This document shows, piece after piece, positions 29,024 through 37,792 of a stretch of 64,000 nucleotides of DNA; the stretch's first letter is position 1, and each line of letters starts with the position of its first letter. The notes beneath the pieces are model-generated. The model saw only the letters and a list, made by a program, of their open reading frames with translations. It was not told the DNA's origin and made no database searches. Location of the stretch: NCBI RefSeq assembly GCF_042850945.1, contig NZ_AP031496.1, positions 4,340,001 through 4,404,000 on the forward strand, written 5' to 3'. The stretch is from Halioxenophilus aromaticivorans (GTDB taxonomy: Bacteria > Pseudomonadota > Gammaproteobacteria > Pseudomonadales > Cellvibrionaceae). The position numbers and the translations under genes were made by a program.

Positions 29024-30334
29024 ATGAAGCTGAAACAGAAACTCGCCATATTAGCTGACGCCGCCAAATACGACGCCTCCTGCGCCAGCAGCGGCACGGT
29101 TAAACGCGACTCCAGTAACGGTAGTGGCGTGGGCTCTACCTCCGGCGGGATGGGGATTTGTCACAGCTACGCCCCAGACGGGCGCTGCATCTCTCTACTT
29201 AAGGTGTTGCTGACCAATTTCTGCATTTACGATTGCAGTTATTGTATCAACCGAGCTTCCAGCCCCATAGAGCGCGCCCGCTTTAGCGCCGAGGAAGTGG
29301 TCAACCTCACCTTAGATTTTTACAAGCGCAACTACATCGAAGGCCTGTTTCTAAGCTCGGGCATTATTCAAAGCTCAGACTACACCATGGAGCAGTTGGT
29401 GCGTGTGGCCAAAACCTTGCGGGTCAAACACGATTTTCGCGGTTACATTCACTTAAAAACCATCCCCGATGCTAGCCCGGAGCTATTGCGTGCGGCGGGC
29501 ATTTACGCCGACCGCCTTAGCATTAATATCGAACTGCCCAGCAAGCGCGCGCTGCAAGAGCTAGCCCCGGAAAAAAACCCCAAAACCATCCACCAGTCTA
29601 TGGGCACCTTGCAAGACCACATCAACGAAGCCAAAGAGCACAAGGCCGACAAAGAAATTGGCAGCCGGCGCAAAAAGAAAGCCAAGTTTGACTACTCCCC
29701 CGCTGGGCAAAGCACCCAATTAATCGTCGGCGCAGACCCATCCACCGATGCCAAAATTCTCACCTTGAGCCACGGTTTGTACCAGCGCTATAAAATGCGC
29801 CGGGTGTATTATTCAGCGTTTAGTCCTATTCCGCATTCCGACCAACAACTGCCGTCCATGCCGCCGCCTTTAATGCGCGAACACCGGCTGTACCAAGCCG
29901 ACTGGTTGCTGCGGTTTTATGGCTTTAACGTCAATGAAATTACACCCATCGGCAACTCAACCTCTGCCGATGCAAATCAGCCCAATACAAACCAGCCAGA
30001 AGCCCATCAAATGCTGGACCTGGACATCGACCCCAAGCTGGCCTGGGCCATCCGAAACCGCGATTTATTTCCCGTGAATATCAACACCGCCAGTAAAGAG
30101 ATGATATTGCGCATCCCCGGCGTGGGCGTGCGTGGCTGCGAAAAAATAATACAAGCTCGGCAGTTTAGAAGGTTGCGCATTGGCGATTTATCCCGCTGTG
30201 GTTTATCGGCCAAAAAAGTGGGACCGTTTATCGAAACCGCCGATTACAACCCGCACAACAAATTACTTACCGCGGCGGATTTGAAAGCCCATTTTATGCA
30301 ACCTAAACAAGCTCAACAATTATCATTATTTTAA
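29024..30334 (+). CDS. Putative DNA modification/repair radical SAM protein
   Basis: A 436-residue protein. The radical-SAM cluster motif is C67-IYD-C71-SY-C74 in FCIYDCSYCINRA. The N-terminal part has the conserved DASCASSGT and GICHSYAPDGRCISLLKVLL segments, and the C-terminus has a helix-hairpin-helix DNA-binding motif (VNINTASKEMILRIPGVGVR). This architecture matches the family annotated as putative DNA modification/repair radical SAM protein, whose reaction is not known. The DUF4130 gene starts ten bases after it, the standard pairing. A LexA-like box overlaps its promoter. No clear Shine-Dalgarno precedes the ATG; the predicted leader is only about 20 bases. Confidence 0.92.
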   Translation: MKLKQKLAILADAAKYDASCASSGTVKRDSSNGSGVGSTSGGMGICHSYAPDGRCISLLKVLLTNFCIYDCSYCINRASSPIERARFSAEEVVNLTLDFYKRNYIEGLFLSSGIIQSSDYTMEQLVRVAKTLRVKHDFRGYIHLKTIPDASPELLRAAGIYADRLSINIELPSKRALQELAPEKNPKTIHQSMGTLQDHINEAKEHKADKEIGSRRKKKAKFDYSPAGQSTQLIVGADPSTDAKILTLSHGLYQRYKMRRVYYSAFSPIPHSDQQLPSMPPPLMREHRLYQADWLLRFYGFNVNEITPIGNSTSADANQPNTNQPEAHQMLDLDIDPKLAWAIRNRDLFPVNINTASKEMILRIPGVGVRGCEKIIQARQFRRLRIGDLSRCGLSAKKVGPFIETADYNPHNKLLTAADLKAHFMQPKQAQQLSLF

Positions 30335-30344
30335 GGTAGGCAAC

Positions 30345-31205
30345 GTGTTTGAAGTCGACGTAGACGATTTGAAAGCCTGGCGTAAACTGACACGCAAACT
30401 GTTAAAGCGCAAAATCGACCCAACCCAACTTACCTGGAATAGCACCGGCCAACAGGCCCAACAAGGTTTGGTGTTCGGCGGCGACGACTTTGAACAAGTA
30501 GATGTGGTTAATCCCACACCGACCATCACGGCTGAGTTTTTACAGCTCTTGGCCAGAGCCAGTTGCTACCGCGACGAACAAAAGTGGGCCGTATTCTATA
30601 GCCTGGCCTACCGCTTGGTGTACGAAAACAAAAACCTGCTGCAAGATGCCATCGATCCCCAAGTAAAACTGCTACGCCATTGGCACCAGACCATCTGCCG
30701 AGACATTCACAAAATGGAAGCCTTCGTTCGCTTTCAAAAACTCGATCACGATCTGCTAGGCGAGGTGTACTTTGCCTGGTTTGAACCCGAACATGACATC
30801 TTTGCCACCGCCGCGCCCTTTTTTGTGAAGCGGTTTAAAAACATGACTTGGTCGTTACTCTCTCCCAGCGGGTGCATGCACTGGGATCAAACTATACTGA
30901 CATTCAGCGAAGGCATAGCCCGGCCCCAAGGCATGCAGGACGATTGCGAAAGCTTGTGGCAGCAATACTACCGCAGTATTTTTAACCCGGCCCGCCTTAA
31001 GGTGCAGGCCATGCAGAGCGAAATGCCGAAAAAATATTGGAAAAACCTACCCGAGGCGGCCCTAATCAAGGATCTTATTCGTAACGCACAAAGCACCAGC
31101 GAAGGCTATGTTGCCGCCGATGCCGCGCAACCCTGGCAAAAAACGGCCAAATCCAAGCGAGTACAGCAGCAACAGGCCGAGTTAAGACAGAAGCGCAACG
31201 ACTGA
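30345..31205 (+). CDS. DUF4130-domain (TIGR03915-type) DNA metabolism protein
   Basis: A 286-residue partner of the radical-SAM protein, starting at GTG 30345 with TAGG upstream. Characteristic segments are ARASCYRDEQKWAVFYSLAY (near residue 68), MEAFVRFQK (near residue 125), FAWFEPEHDI and PFFVKRFKNMTWSLLSP. In many bacteria this domain is fused to, or followed by, a uracil-DNA-glycosylase-like domain (UdgX). Here the protein ends after the DUF4130 domain and a basic tail (KSKRVQQQQAELRQKRND), and no glycosylase gene follows. It is probably co-transcribed with and functionally tied to the radical-SAM enzyme. The biochemical role is unknown. Confidence 0.88.
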   Translation: MFEVDVDDLKAWRKLTRKLLKRKIDPTQLTWNSTGQQAQQGLVFGGDDFEQVDVVNPTPTITAEFLQLLARASCYRDEQKWAVFYSLAYRLVYENKNLLQDAIDPQVKLLRHWHQTICRDIHKMEAFVRFQKLDHDLLGEVYFAWFEPEHDIFATAAPFFVKRFKNMTWSLLSPSGCMHWDQTILTFSEGIARPQGMQDDCESLWQQYYRSIFNPARLKVQAMQSEMPKKYWKNLPEAALIKDLIRNAQSTSEGYVAADAAQPWQKTAKSKRVQQQQAELRQKRND

Positions 31206-31306
31206 TCATCTACCAGCGCTTGCTCTGCACTGTTGGCTTGATCAATGTGCAGCACCTCCATTACAGTGCAGACTAACCGTTCGCTCATCCACACCAAGTA
31301 CTCTCT

Positions 31307-32527
31307 GTGTCTAAATCACCAAGCCCATTTCAGGCCGCCTCCCCTCATTTGCCCTCGCGGGGCAGAACGCTATTGTTGTTGGCATCCATCATTGCCAGCA
31401 CCATTGTCGGCCTCGCCGGTACCGATTTGGTACTGCCCGCAGTGCCACAACTCGCCGACTTTTTGCACGGCACTAGCACCCAAGCGCAAATGGTCTTGGC
31501 AAGCTTTGTGGCCGGAGTTGGTATCGGCCTGCTGCTGTTTGGCGAAGTGGGCGCCCGCTGGGACCAGCGTATGATCATCGTCGCCGCCCTGGGCCTGTAT
31601 GGCTTATTTTCTGTCCTGGCCACCCTTGTGACCAGCTTGCAACAACTGATAGCACTGCGGTTTTTGCAGGGCTTGGCCAGCTCCGCAGCCGCTGTATTTG
31701 CACCGGTTATGATTCGTACCCTTCTGCCCGAAAACCAAGCCATCCGGGCCATCGGTGTAATGAGCAGTATTGAATCCTTAACACCGGCGTTGGCGCCGAT
31801 ATTGGGGGCATGGCTATTGGCAATATGGGGCTGGCAAGCCAGCTTTTGGACGGTGGCAGTAGCCTGCGCGGCGTTACTGGTGATTTGGTGGCGGCTCTAC
31901 CCAACCATGCCGGTTAACCCACCCTTAGACAGCAATCACCACTACGGACGGTTGCTGCGCCACTCTCGGTTTCTGCTTTTAGCTAACAGCCAAGCCTGTG
32001 CGCTGGGCGGCTTATTGGTGTTTGTGTTTGCTGCACCCGCTTTATTTGCCGGCCCACTGGGCGGGGATATTCGAGACTTTGTGATAATGCAAATGATCGG
32101 CGTGAGCTTTTTTATCGCCTCAGCCAGCAGCAGCCACTGGTGGGTAGAAAAGTTTGGCCGCGCGCCCATGATCTGCGCCGGCAGCGTGATTAGCCTTATA
32201 GGCGCCACCGGGCTTTGCCTCTATGGGTTTGCTATTCAGCAGGGCTGGGCAGCAACTCATAATTGGGCTGTTTGGCTGTTGTTTATTTGGGTCAACCTAG
32301 GCTTTGGCGTGCGTGGGCCACCGGGCTTCTATGCCGCATTGGAGTCCGCCGGCGCCGACAGCGCTCGGGCCAGCGCACTGATCATATTACTGGTAATACT
32401 GGTCGCCGCCGCTGGTACCGCGCTTATAGCGCCGTTTATCAGCCAGGGCCTATTTGCCATAGGCGCCGTGGTGACAGCGATTTTCGCCGCAGCGTGGGTG
32501 CTCTTTTTGTTCGGCCATAAAGGCTAG
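31307..32527 (+). CDS. MFS transporter, Bcr/CflA-type drug efflux
   Basis: A 406-residue inner-membrane protein with 12 predicted helices, starting at GTG 31307. LAGTDLVLPAVPQLADFL at the end of TM1 and GARWDQRMIIVAALGLYGLF (loop 2-3) are typical of the DHA1/Bcr-CflA branch. LRFLQGLASSAAAVFAPVMI is the TM4 signature with the conserved Arg. Members export drugs or small metabolites with proton antiport. It starts about 100 bases after the DUF4130 gene and could be read from the same transcript, but the gap suggests its own promoter. Its 3' end faces the DUF1761 gene. Confidence 0.85.
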   Translation: MSKSPSPFQAASPHLPSRGRTLLLLASIIASTIVGLAGTDLVLPAVPQLADFLHGTSTQAQMVLASFVAGVGIGLLLFGEVGARWDQRMIIVAALGLYGLFSVLATLVTSLQQLIALRFLQGLASSAAAVFAPVMIRTLLPENQAIRAIGVMSSIESLTPALAPILGAWLLAIWGWQASFWTVAVACAALLVIWWRLYPTMPVNPPLDSNHHYGRLLRHSRFLLLANSQACALGGLLVFVFAAPALFAGPLGGDIRDFVIMQMIGVSFFIASASSSHWWVEKFGRAPMICAGSVISLIGATGLCLYGFAIQQGWAATHNWAVWLLFIWVNLGFGVRGPPGFYAALESAGADSARASALIILLVILVAAAGTALIAPFISQGLFAIGAVVTAIFAAAWVLFLFGHKG

Positions 32528-32536
32528 CGAAACACG

Positions 32537-32935
32537 CTAGTGCCAAGCTCCGACTACTGCACCCATAACCGTGAAGGTAACCACCTGATAGCCGGCGTTA
32601 ACGAAATAAAGCTGAAATGGCCGGTTTTCAAATAGGTCGTTTACCAAAAAAGCCATGGCCACCCAACCGAAGCCTGTGAAAAATCCGTACATCGTGCCCG
32701 TGGCCAAGGTGGACTGCGGGCCTAAAAACAAAGCCAAATTCACAGCTACTATAAACAACGCAAAGAAAGACCCGCCAAAGATAATGGCAGGGTGACGCAT
32801 TTTGCCCTGTTTGCTTTCGTAACCCACCGCCTGCATCCAATACACTCCAAACATCATGGGTGAATACCAGGCTGCTCCTATGGCAAAGCCCAGCAAACTA
32901 GCCACCAGCACTGCAAAATAATTAATGTCAGCCAT
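32537..32935 (-). CDS. DUF1761 family membrane protein
   Basis: A 132-residue protein with four predicted membrane helices. AVLVASLLGFAIGAAWYSP (helix 1) and FGVYWMQAVGY after it are the conserved N-terminal features of DUF1761, and LVNDLFENRPFQLYFVNAGY carries the rest of the family pattern. The function of the family is not known. It is monocistronic and convergent with the MFS gene, the two stop codons lying ten bases apart. Confidence 0.82.
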   Translation of the reverse strand: MADINYFAVLVASLLGFAIGAAWYSPMMFGVYWMQAVGYESKQGKMRHPAIIFGGSFFALFIVAVNLALFLGPQSTLATGTMYGFFTGFGWVAMAFLVNDLFENRPFQLYFVNAGYQVVTFTVMGAVVGAWH

Positions 32936-33098
32936 CGATGCCCCCGTATTCTATGTAAGTGGCAATGGTCACTGCCGATTTGCAATACCTCTTAAACAGG
33001 CTTGTAACTTTTACAAACCATAGCGTGAATAACAAGGATTAGCGTGTCCATAGCGCATTAAACCAGCCTAAGCCGGCGGATTTTGGGGTTTTTCCGTG

Positions 33099-33115
33099 TT
33101 GGCATGGTCCTAGCT
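33099..33115 (+). promoter_or_regulatory. Sigma54 (-24/-12) promoter candidate upstream of the BON-domain gene
   Basis: TTGGCATGGTCCTAGCT matches YTGGCACGRNNNTTGCW at 12 of 14 defined positions. The invariant GG (33101-33102) and GC (33113-33114) have the required ten bases between them. Transcription would start near 33126, leaving a leader of about 140 bases before the BON gene. A sigma54-dependent activator is encoded less than 1 kb downstream. Confidence 0.6.
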
Positions 33116-33266
33116 ACCACCTACACGAGCCTGAGTAAGTTAGCCTTAAACAGAGGCACTTACTCTAAGCTGCTTGAACCCACTTAATCTGCACATGCAG
33201 GCAATCAATGAGCTGGTAATTACGCGTTAGACGCCACCAGCGTTGCCATCGCAGAAGGAGAAAACG

Positions 33267-33941
33267 ATGAAATTGCTACATAAAAAATCACTAGCCGCAG
33301 CCGTCGCCAGCGTTACATTAGTGACAGCGCCACTGACTTTCGCCGGCATGGATAAAGACTCCGTTGCCAACAAAACTGAGTCTGCCGTTGAGCAAACGAA
33401 AGATGCTACCCAGGACGCTACCCAAAAGGTTGGCCAGACCATCGAGCAAAGAACCGACGAGGGTGAGGCTTACTTCAAAAACGGCTGGCAGGAAGGCAAG
33501 ATCGAAACGGCTTTTCTGTTTAACGAACATCTAAACAATTTTAAACTGGATTCCGAGGTCATAGACGGTAATGCTGTACTTACCGGCGAAGTCGATTCCA
33601 GTGTTAAGAAGGACTTGGCCAATGAGATCGCTCTGTCAATCGAGGGCATAGAGAGCGTTGATAACCGCATCGAAGTCGTTAATGACGAGCAAAAGGATGG
33701 TGAGCGAAACGAATTCCTAGCCTCGGTACAAGATGCCACCATAACGGCCGTTATCAAAATGAAATACTTGGTGAACGATGACCTCTCGGCCATCGACATT
33801 AAAGTTGATACCAAAGACCAAATAGTAATATTGAGTGGCGAAGTTGAAACAGACGTGCAAAAACAGCTGGCTGAAGCCATTGCCACCAACTCAGACGACG
33901 TTGTTGAAGTACAAAATCAAATCAAAGTACTTCAAAGCTAA
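33267..33941 (+). CDS. Periplasmic protein with two BON domains (OsmY-like)
   Basis: A 224-residue exported protein. ATG at 33267 follows AGAAGGAG with ideal spacing; an upstream in-frame ATG at 33243 does not. The signal peptide ends near residue 26 (TLVTAPLTFA-GM). A charged linker with VEQTKDATQDATQKVGQT is followed by two BON domains, about residues 75-135 (FKLDSEVIDGNAVLTGEVDS) and 155-224 (AIDIKVDTKDQIVILSGEVE). BON proteins such as OsmY bind phospholipids and protect the envelope under osmotic or other stress. A sigma54 promoter candidate lies upstream and an intrinsic terminator downstream, so it is a single-gene unit. Confidence 0.88.
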   Translation: MKLLHKKSLAAAVASVTLVTAPLTFAGMDKDSVANKTESAVEQTKDATQDATQKVGQTIEQRTDEGEAYFKNGWQEGKIETAFLFNEHLNNFKLDSEVIDGNAVLTGEVDSSVKKDLANEIALSIEGIESVDNRIEVVNDEQKDGERNEFLASVQDATITAVIKMKYLVNDDLSAIDIKVDTKDQIVILSGEVETDVQKQLAEAIATNSDDVVEVQNQIKVLQS

Positions 33942-33960
33942 CCCTATAAGCAGCGCGATT

Positions 33961-33984
33961 AGCGGGCACTAGCCCGCTTTTTTT
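33961..33984 (+). terminator. Rho-independent terminator after the BON gene
   Basis: AGCGGGC pairs with GCCCGCT around ACTA and is followed by a run of Ts (33978-33984), 20 bases after the stop codon. Confidence 0.92.
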
Positions 33985-34154
33985 CGTTTACACCACAATG
34001 CCAAAGACCCACGTGCTGGCAATCAACAATCCCGCCGCAGACATTGGCACTGTATAAGAGAAACGCTACTATGACGCATGAGAATGCCTGGGCCAGACCC
34101 AAACAGCACAGCCACATATAACAAGCCACTAGTGCTTGGTTTAAGGAACACAAA

Positions 34155-35453
34155 ATGTCAAAAGTACTCCTCGTTGATGACGACTCTCTATTCACCGATG
34201 CCACCTCCGAGCTCATCAAACTGCTTGGTCACACGGTAGAAATTGCGTCAACCGCGCAGGACGCCAACCAACGCTTAAATAATGAACACTTTGACGTGTT
34301 AATGCTGGACATCATGCTTCCCGACGGCAACGGCTTCGACATTCTGCACAACCTAAGCGCGGAATCCCGCCCACCCAAGGTCGCGTTTATCACCGGGCAC
34401 TCAGCCATTAAATCCATGGTAAATTCCATCGCTGGTCCTGGGGTGAGCTATCTGCTTAAGCCCATCGACTTGGCCAGCATTGAAGCCCTTTTGTCAGAGC
34501 CAGAAGACGCTACCGACAGCAACGCCCATTTCGGCGTGCTGGTAGGTGAATCGCCGGTCATCAAAAAGGTGTATAACTACATCGAAAGGGTGGCGCCAAC
34601 CCGCGCCAACGTCATGATCATGGGCGAAAGCGGCACCGGTAAAGAGCTGGTTGCACAGGCCATCCACAACGCCAGCAAATGCAGCGGTGCAATGGTTGCC
34701 GCTAACTGTGGCGCCTTCTCTCCAGAACTGCTCAGCAGTGAATTGTTCGGCCATGAGAAGGGCTCGTTTACCGGCGCCACCAGTCGCAAAATCGGCCTAT
34801 TTGAACAGGCCAAGGGCGGCACTTTGTTCTTGGACGAAGTCACCGAAATGCCCATCGATATGCAACCGACGCTGCTAAGGGTATTGGAAACTGGCATGCT
34901 ACGCCGTGTAGGCGGCACCGAAGATATCCCCATAGACTGTCGCGTCATTTCTGCCACAAATAGATCCAGAGATCAATTAGCCACCGAGCAGTGCCTACGC
35001 GAGGATATTTATTTCCGCTTGGCGGTCTTCCCTATTGACCTGCCACCGCTACGCAACCGCGGCAACGATGTATCTCTGCTGGCAGACTACTTTGTTGCGC
35101 ACTTCAACAAAGAACAACAACGTAATATCGTGTTAACCGACGATGTCAAACAACGTTTAATAGACTACAACTGGCCAGGTAATATCCGGGAACTGCGCCA
35201 TACTTTGTATCGAGCCTTTATTCTAACGGACTCAACCACCAATACGTTGTCGTTGCCACAGGAGTTTTCTTCGCCGTTTGCAGAAAGTACCACTTCGCAA
35301 AACGCACTCACCGCCGGCACCACCATTCAAGAAATGGAAAGACAATTGATTACGGTAACGTTAGAACAAGTAGACGGTGACAAACCCACCGCCGCAAAAA
35401 TGCTCGGCATTAGCCTTAAAACCTTATACAACCGACTCAACCAGTACGAGTGA
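34155..35453 (+). CDS. Sigma54-dependent response regulator (NtrC family)
   Basis: A 432-residue REC-AAA+-HTH activator. The receiver (1-115) has phospho-acceptor Asp52 in MLDIMLPDGNG and Lys102 in LLKPID. The AAA+ domain has Walker A GESGTGKE (157-164), a sigma54-contact loop GSFTGA (203-208, Ser instead of the usual Ala), Walker B GGTLFLDEV (221-229) and the R-finger region. A Fis-type helix-turn-helix ends the protein (AAKMLGISLKTLYNRLN). It should activate sigma54 promoters when phosphorylated. The 74-residue DHp-like gene overlaps its stop codon by GTGA. Sigma54-like promoters flank it at 33.1 and 40.1 kb. No full kinase is fused or directly coupled. Confidence 0.95.
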   Translation: MSKVLLVDDDSLFTDATSELIKLLGHTVEIASTAQDANQRLNNEHFDVLMLDIMLPDGNGFDILHNLSAESRPPKVAFITGHSAIKSMVNSIAGPGVSYLLKPIDLASIEALLSEPEDATDSNAHFGVLVGESPVIKKVYNYIERVAPTRANVMIMGESGTGKELVAQAIHNASKCSGAMVAANCGAFSPELLSSELFGHEKGSFTGATSRKIGLFEQAKGGTLFLDEVTEMPIDMQPTLLRVLETGMLRRVGGTEDIPIDCRVISATNRSRDQLATEQCLREDIYFRLAVFPIDLPPLRNRGNDVSLLADYFVAHFNKEQQRNIVLTDDVKQRLIDYNWPGNIRELRHTLYRAFILTDSTTNTLSLPQEFSSPFAESTTSQNALTAGTTIQEMERQLITVTLEQVDGDKPTAAKMLGISLKTLYNRLNQYE

Positions 35454-35674
35454 GGCCTCAACACGTGCCAGAATTAACCCAACAACAAAGCCAATCCGAG
35501 TTTCGCCACACCGTCCGCAATCACTTGAATAATATTTCAGTGCACGCGGAGCTCGCTAAACTTCTGGCCAGTAAAAATGCCGAGGGCGCCGCGCAGCTCA
35601 CGGCCTGTATAGATAAAATTTTGTCTGAGTGCAAGTTGTGTGCCCAAAGCATTAGTAAAACGGACAGCAATTAA
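35450..35674 (+). CDS. Small protein resembling an isolated histidine-kinase dimerisation/phosphotransfer helix
   Basis: A 74-residue protein starting at GTG 35450 and overlapping the stop codon of the sigma54 regulator by four bases (GTGA), so it is probably translationally coupled. Residues 17-40 read EFRHTVRNHLNNISVHAELA, the form of a histidine-kinase H-box (F-x-H-x-x-R-N-x-L) with His20 in the phospho-acceptor position, followed by a second helix (AEGAAQLTACIDKILSECK). There is no ATPase domain. It may dock with the receiver of the preceding regulator as a phosphotransfer or phosphatase module. The similarity is by eye only; the family is not known to me. Confidence 0.55.
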   Translation: MRPQHVPELTQQQSQSEFRHTVRNHLNNISVHAELAKLLASKNAEGAAQLTACIDKILSECKLCAQSISKTDSN

Positions 35675-35877
35675 TTAGCGGCGGCGGCAAAGCTACCTCC
35701 CGGTAAGGGGCTTACACCAATATTGATTTTAGGCACCCCAACGCCGCGTTAAGCCAGTTACGGCTTTAACCGATATCTGTGTCCAAGGCTGTTGCGAACG
35801 ACGAGCGTTTGCATACCTTAGCCGGGTAATAATTCGCCCAGCAACGTAGACTTAAAACCGAAATTCCGAGGTAGTGC

Positions 35878-37332
35878 ATGCCACAACGTGGCCGAAAGTA
35901 CATTCGAGTTTGGGCGGGCACCATAGGTGTCGCCCTGGTGCTGTTGTTTTTAAATGCATTGCAATCCTACCAAGCGTTTTCAAACCTGGCAGAAAACGAA
36001 TCCGACGCAAGCCTCACTAAATCCGTACTGCGTACGATTAAAGACTTCTATGCAGCCGTACAAGACGCTGAATTGGGTATGCGTGGTTTTTTTGTATCCG
36101 GTGATGAGATGTACCTGGATGGGTATTTTTTTGCTGTCAATGAAATCAATTTGCACCTTACTCAGTTAAAGCAATATCCCTCCCTGCTAGGTCAAAGGGA
36201 AAACATTACCACGTTGGAACGGCTAGTTATCGCTCGGTTAAAAGCTACGGCGTTGCACATTGAAAAAAAAGAGCGCAAGCCGGATTCCCTACCGCTGGCC
36301 GAGCGCTGGATGCAGCAAAGTTACACCAGCATGACGGAGATCTCTTCGTTAGTGTCAGCCATGGAGAGCGCTGAATACGCCCACTTGGCGGAACAATCGC
36401 AAAAAGCGGCCGCCAGCGCTAGGCACCTGCGATCCACCATGATAATCGCCAATATCGTCGGCCTTGCTTTGATTGTTCTGGTCGCGGTACAAGTGTACCG
36501 AGCGCTGGTTCGTCACCGGCAAGAAAACGATCGCCTGGAAAACATGGTGCAAACGCGTACTGAAGAACTACAACACTACTCCAACGAGCTACAGCGCAGT
36601 AACCGCGAACTGCAGGACTTTGCATTCGTGGCGTCCCATGATTTGCAAGAACCACTGCGTAAAATTCAGGCCTTTGGCGGGCGAATTAAAACCATTTATC
36701 AAGGCAAGCTGGGCGACAAAGAAGACTACATTGACCGTATGCAGGCTGCCGCCGAGCGCATGTCGCGTTTAATCGACGATCTGCTAGCCTTCTCCCGAGT
36801 CTCCACTCGTAAAGAACCTTTTATCGAGGTTGATTTAAATCAGGTACTGGCCGATGTTACAGAATTGCTGGAGCTGAAAATTCAAGAAACCCACACTGCG
36901 GTGAGTATTGATTCATTGCCAACTATTGATGCAGACCCCTCGCAGATGCGGCAGCTATTCCAAAATCTGCTGACCAATGCCATCAAGTTTGTTTCGCCAG
37001 GTCAAACACCGGCCATTAGCATTAGTTGCGACACTACCGACGACGAGCAAACCGTTATCCGCATTAAAGATAACGGGATTGGAATCGAGCCGCAGTATTT
37101 AGAAAAAATCTTCACGCCGTTTCAGCGTCTTCACGGCCGCGACCGCTACGAGGGTAACGGCATAGGCTTGGCGATTTGCCGCCGCATAGTAGAGCGGCAC
37201 CAGGGTTCAATAGAAATCCACAGTGAGCCCAGCTTGGGCAGCACATTTGTGATTACACTGCCAACTAAAATCAAAGAACCGCTCTGGGGCAACGACGACG
37301 CGTTAACATTCCAGGAGAGTGAGGATGAATGA
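35878..37332 (+). CDS. CHASE3-domain sensor histidine kinase
   Basis: A 484-residue membrane kinase. Membrane helices lie at about residues 12-27 and 187-207, enclosing a CHASE3 periplasmic sensor domain whose hallmark is VQDAELGMRGFFVSGDE (61-77). A coiled coil (219-245) leads into the HisKA domain with His254 in FVASHDLQEPLRK. The HATPase domain has N, G1 (IKDNGIGIEPQYLEKIF) and G2 (GNGIGLAICRRIV) boxes. This DLQEPLRK subtype usually pairs with Rcp1-like receiver proteins, and such a gene overlaps its 3' end by eight bases. The ligand of the CHASE3 domain is not known. Confidence 0.93.
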   Translation: MPQRGRKYIRVWAGTIGVALVLLFLNALQSYQAFSNLAENESDASLTKSVLRTIKDFYAAVQDAELGMRGFFVSGDEMYLDGYFFAVNEINLHLTQLKQYPSLLGQRENITTLERLVIARLKATALHIEKKERKPDSLPLAERWMQQSYTSMTEISSLVSAMESAEYAHLAEQSQKAAASARHLRSTMIIANIVGLALIVLVAVQVYRALVRHRQENDRLENMVQTRTEELQHYSNELQRSNRELQDFAFVASHDLQEPLRKIQAFGGRIKTIYQGKLGDKEDYIDRMQAAAERMSRLIDDLLAFSRVSTRKEPFIEVDLNQVLADVTELLELKIQETHTAVSIDSLPTIDADPSQMRQLFQNLLTNAIKFVSPGQTPAISISCDTTDDEQTVIRIKDNGIGIEPQYLEKIFTPFQRLHGRDRYEGNGIGLAICRRIVERHQGSIEIHSEPSLGSTFVITLPTKIKEPLWGNDDALTFQESEDE

Positions 37333-37792
37333 ATCTATGCTGATACTCATGGCTGACGATGACAAAGACGACCAATTACTGGCCAGAGATGCCCTACTGG
37401 AAGGCAATGTGCGAAACGAAATTCGATTTGTACAAGACGGCGTAGAATTACTCGAATACCTGCGCGGAGAAGGCAAATTTGCCGGTGACAATCCATGGCC
37501 GGGCATAATCCTGCTGGATTTGAATATGCCGCGCATGGACGGTAGAGAAGTGCTGAATGAAATTAAAAAAGACCCTTGCCTAAGGCGCATACCCGTGGTG
37601 ATACTAACCACATCTAAAGCTGAGGAAGATATGCTCAAAGGCTACGAGCTAGGTGCGGCATCCTACTTTACCAAACCGGTTACCTTTCAAGGGCTGGTGG
37701 AGTTAATGTCTGCACTGGGCAAATATTGGATTGAGTTCGTGGAAATCCCAAAACACAGCACCGCGCAAAACCTGCTAAGAGACTCACCATGA
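37325..37792 (+). CDS. Rcp1-type single-domain response regulator
   Basis: A 155-residue stand-alone receiver. The acidic pocket is ADDDKDD (10-16), the phospho-acceptor is Asp65 in LLDLNMPRMDG, and the conserved Lys is in YFTKPVTFQGLVELM. The IKKDPCLRRIPVVILTTSKAEED segment is typical of response regulators that receive phosphate from phytochrome-like DLQEPLRK kinases. ATG at 37325 has AGGAG upstream and overlaps the end of the CHASE3 kinase gene by eight bases. The next gene, a hybrid kinase, overlaps its stop by ATGA. It is a phosphate shuttle without an output domain. Confidence 0.92.
   Translation: MNESMLILMADDDKDDQLLARDALLEGNVRNEIRFVQDGVELLEYLRGEGKFAGDNPWPGIILLDLNMPRMDGREVLNEIKKDPCLRRIPVVILTTSKAEEDMLKGYELGAASYFTKPVTFQGLVELMSALGKYWIEFVEIPKHSTAQNLLRDSP

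Noticed and set aside
34044..34060. TTGGCACTGTATAAGAG before the sigma54 regulator gene
   Set aside because: The -24 half is good but the -12 half has GA in place of the invariant GC.
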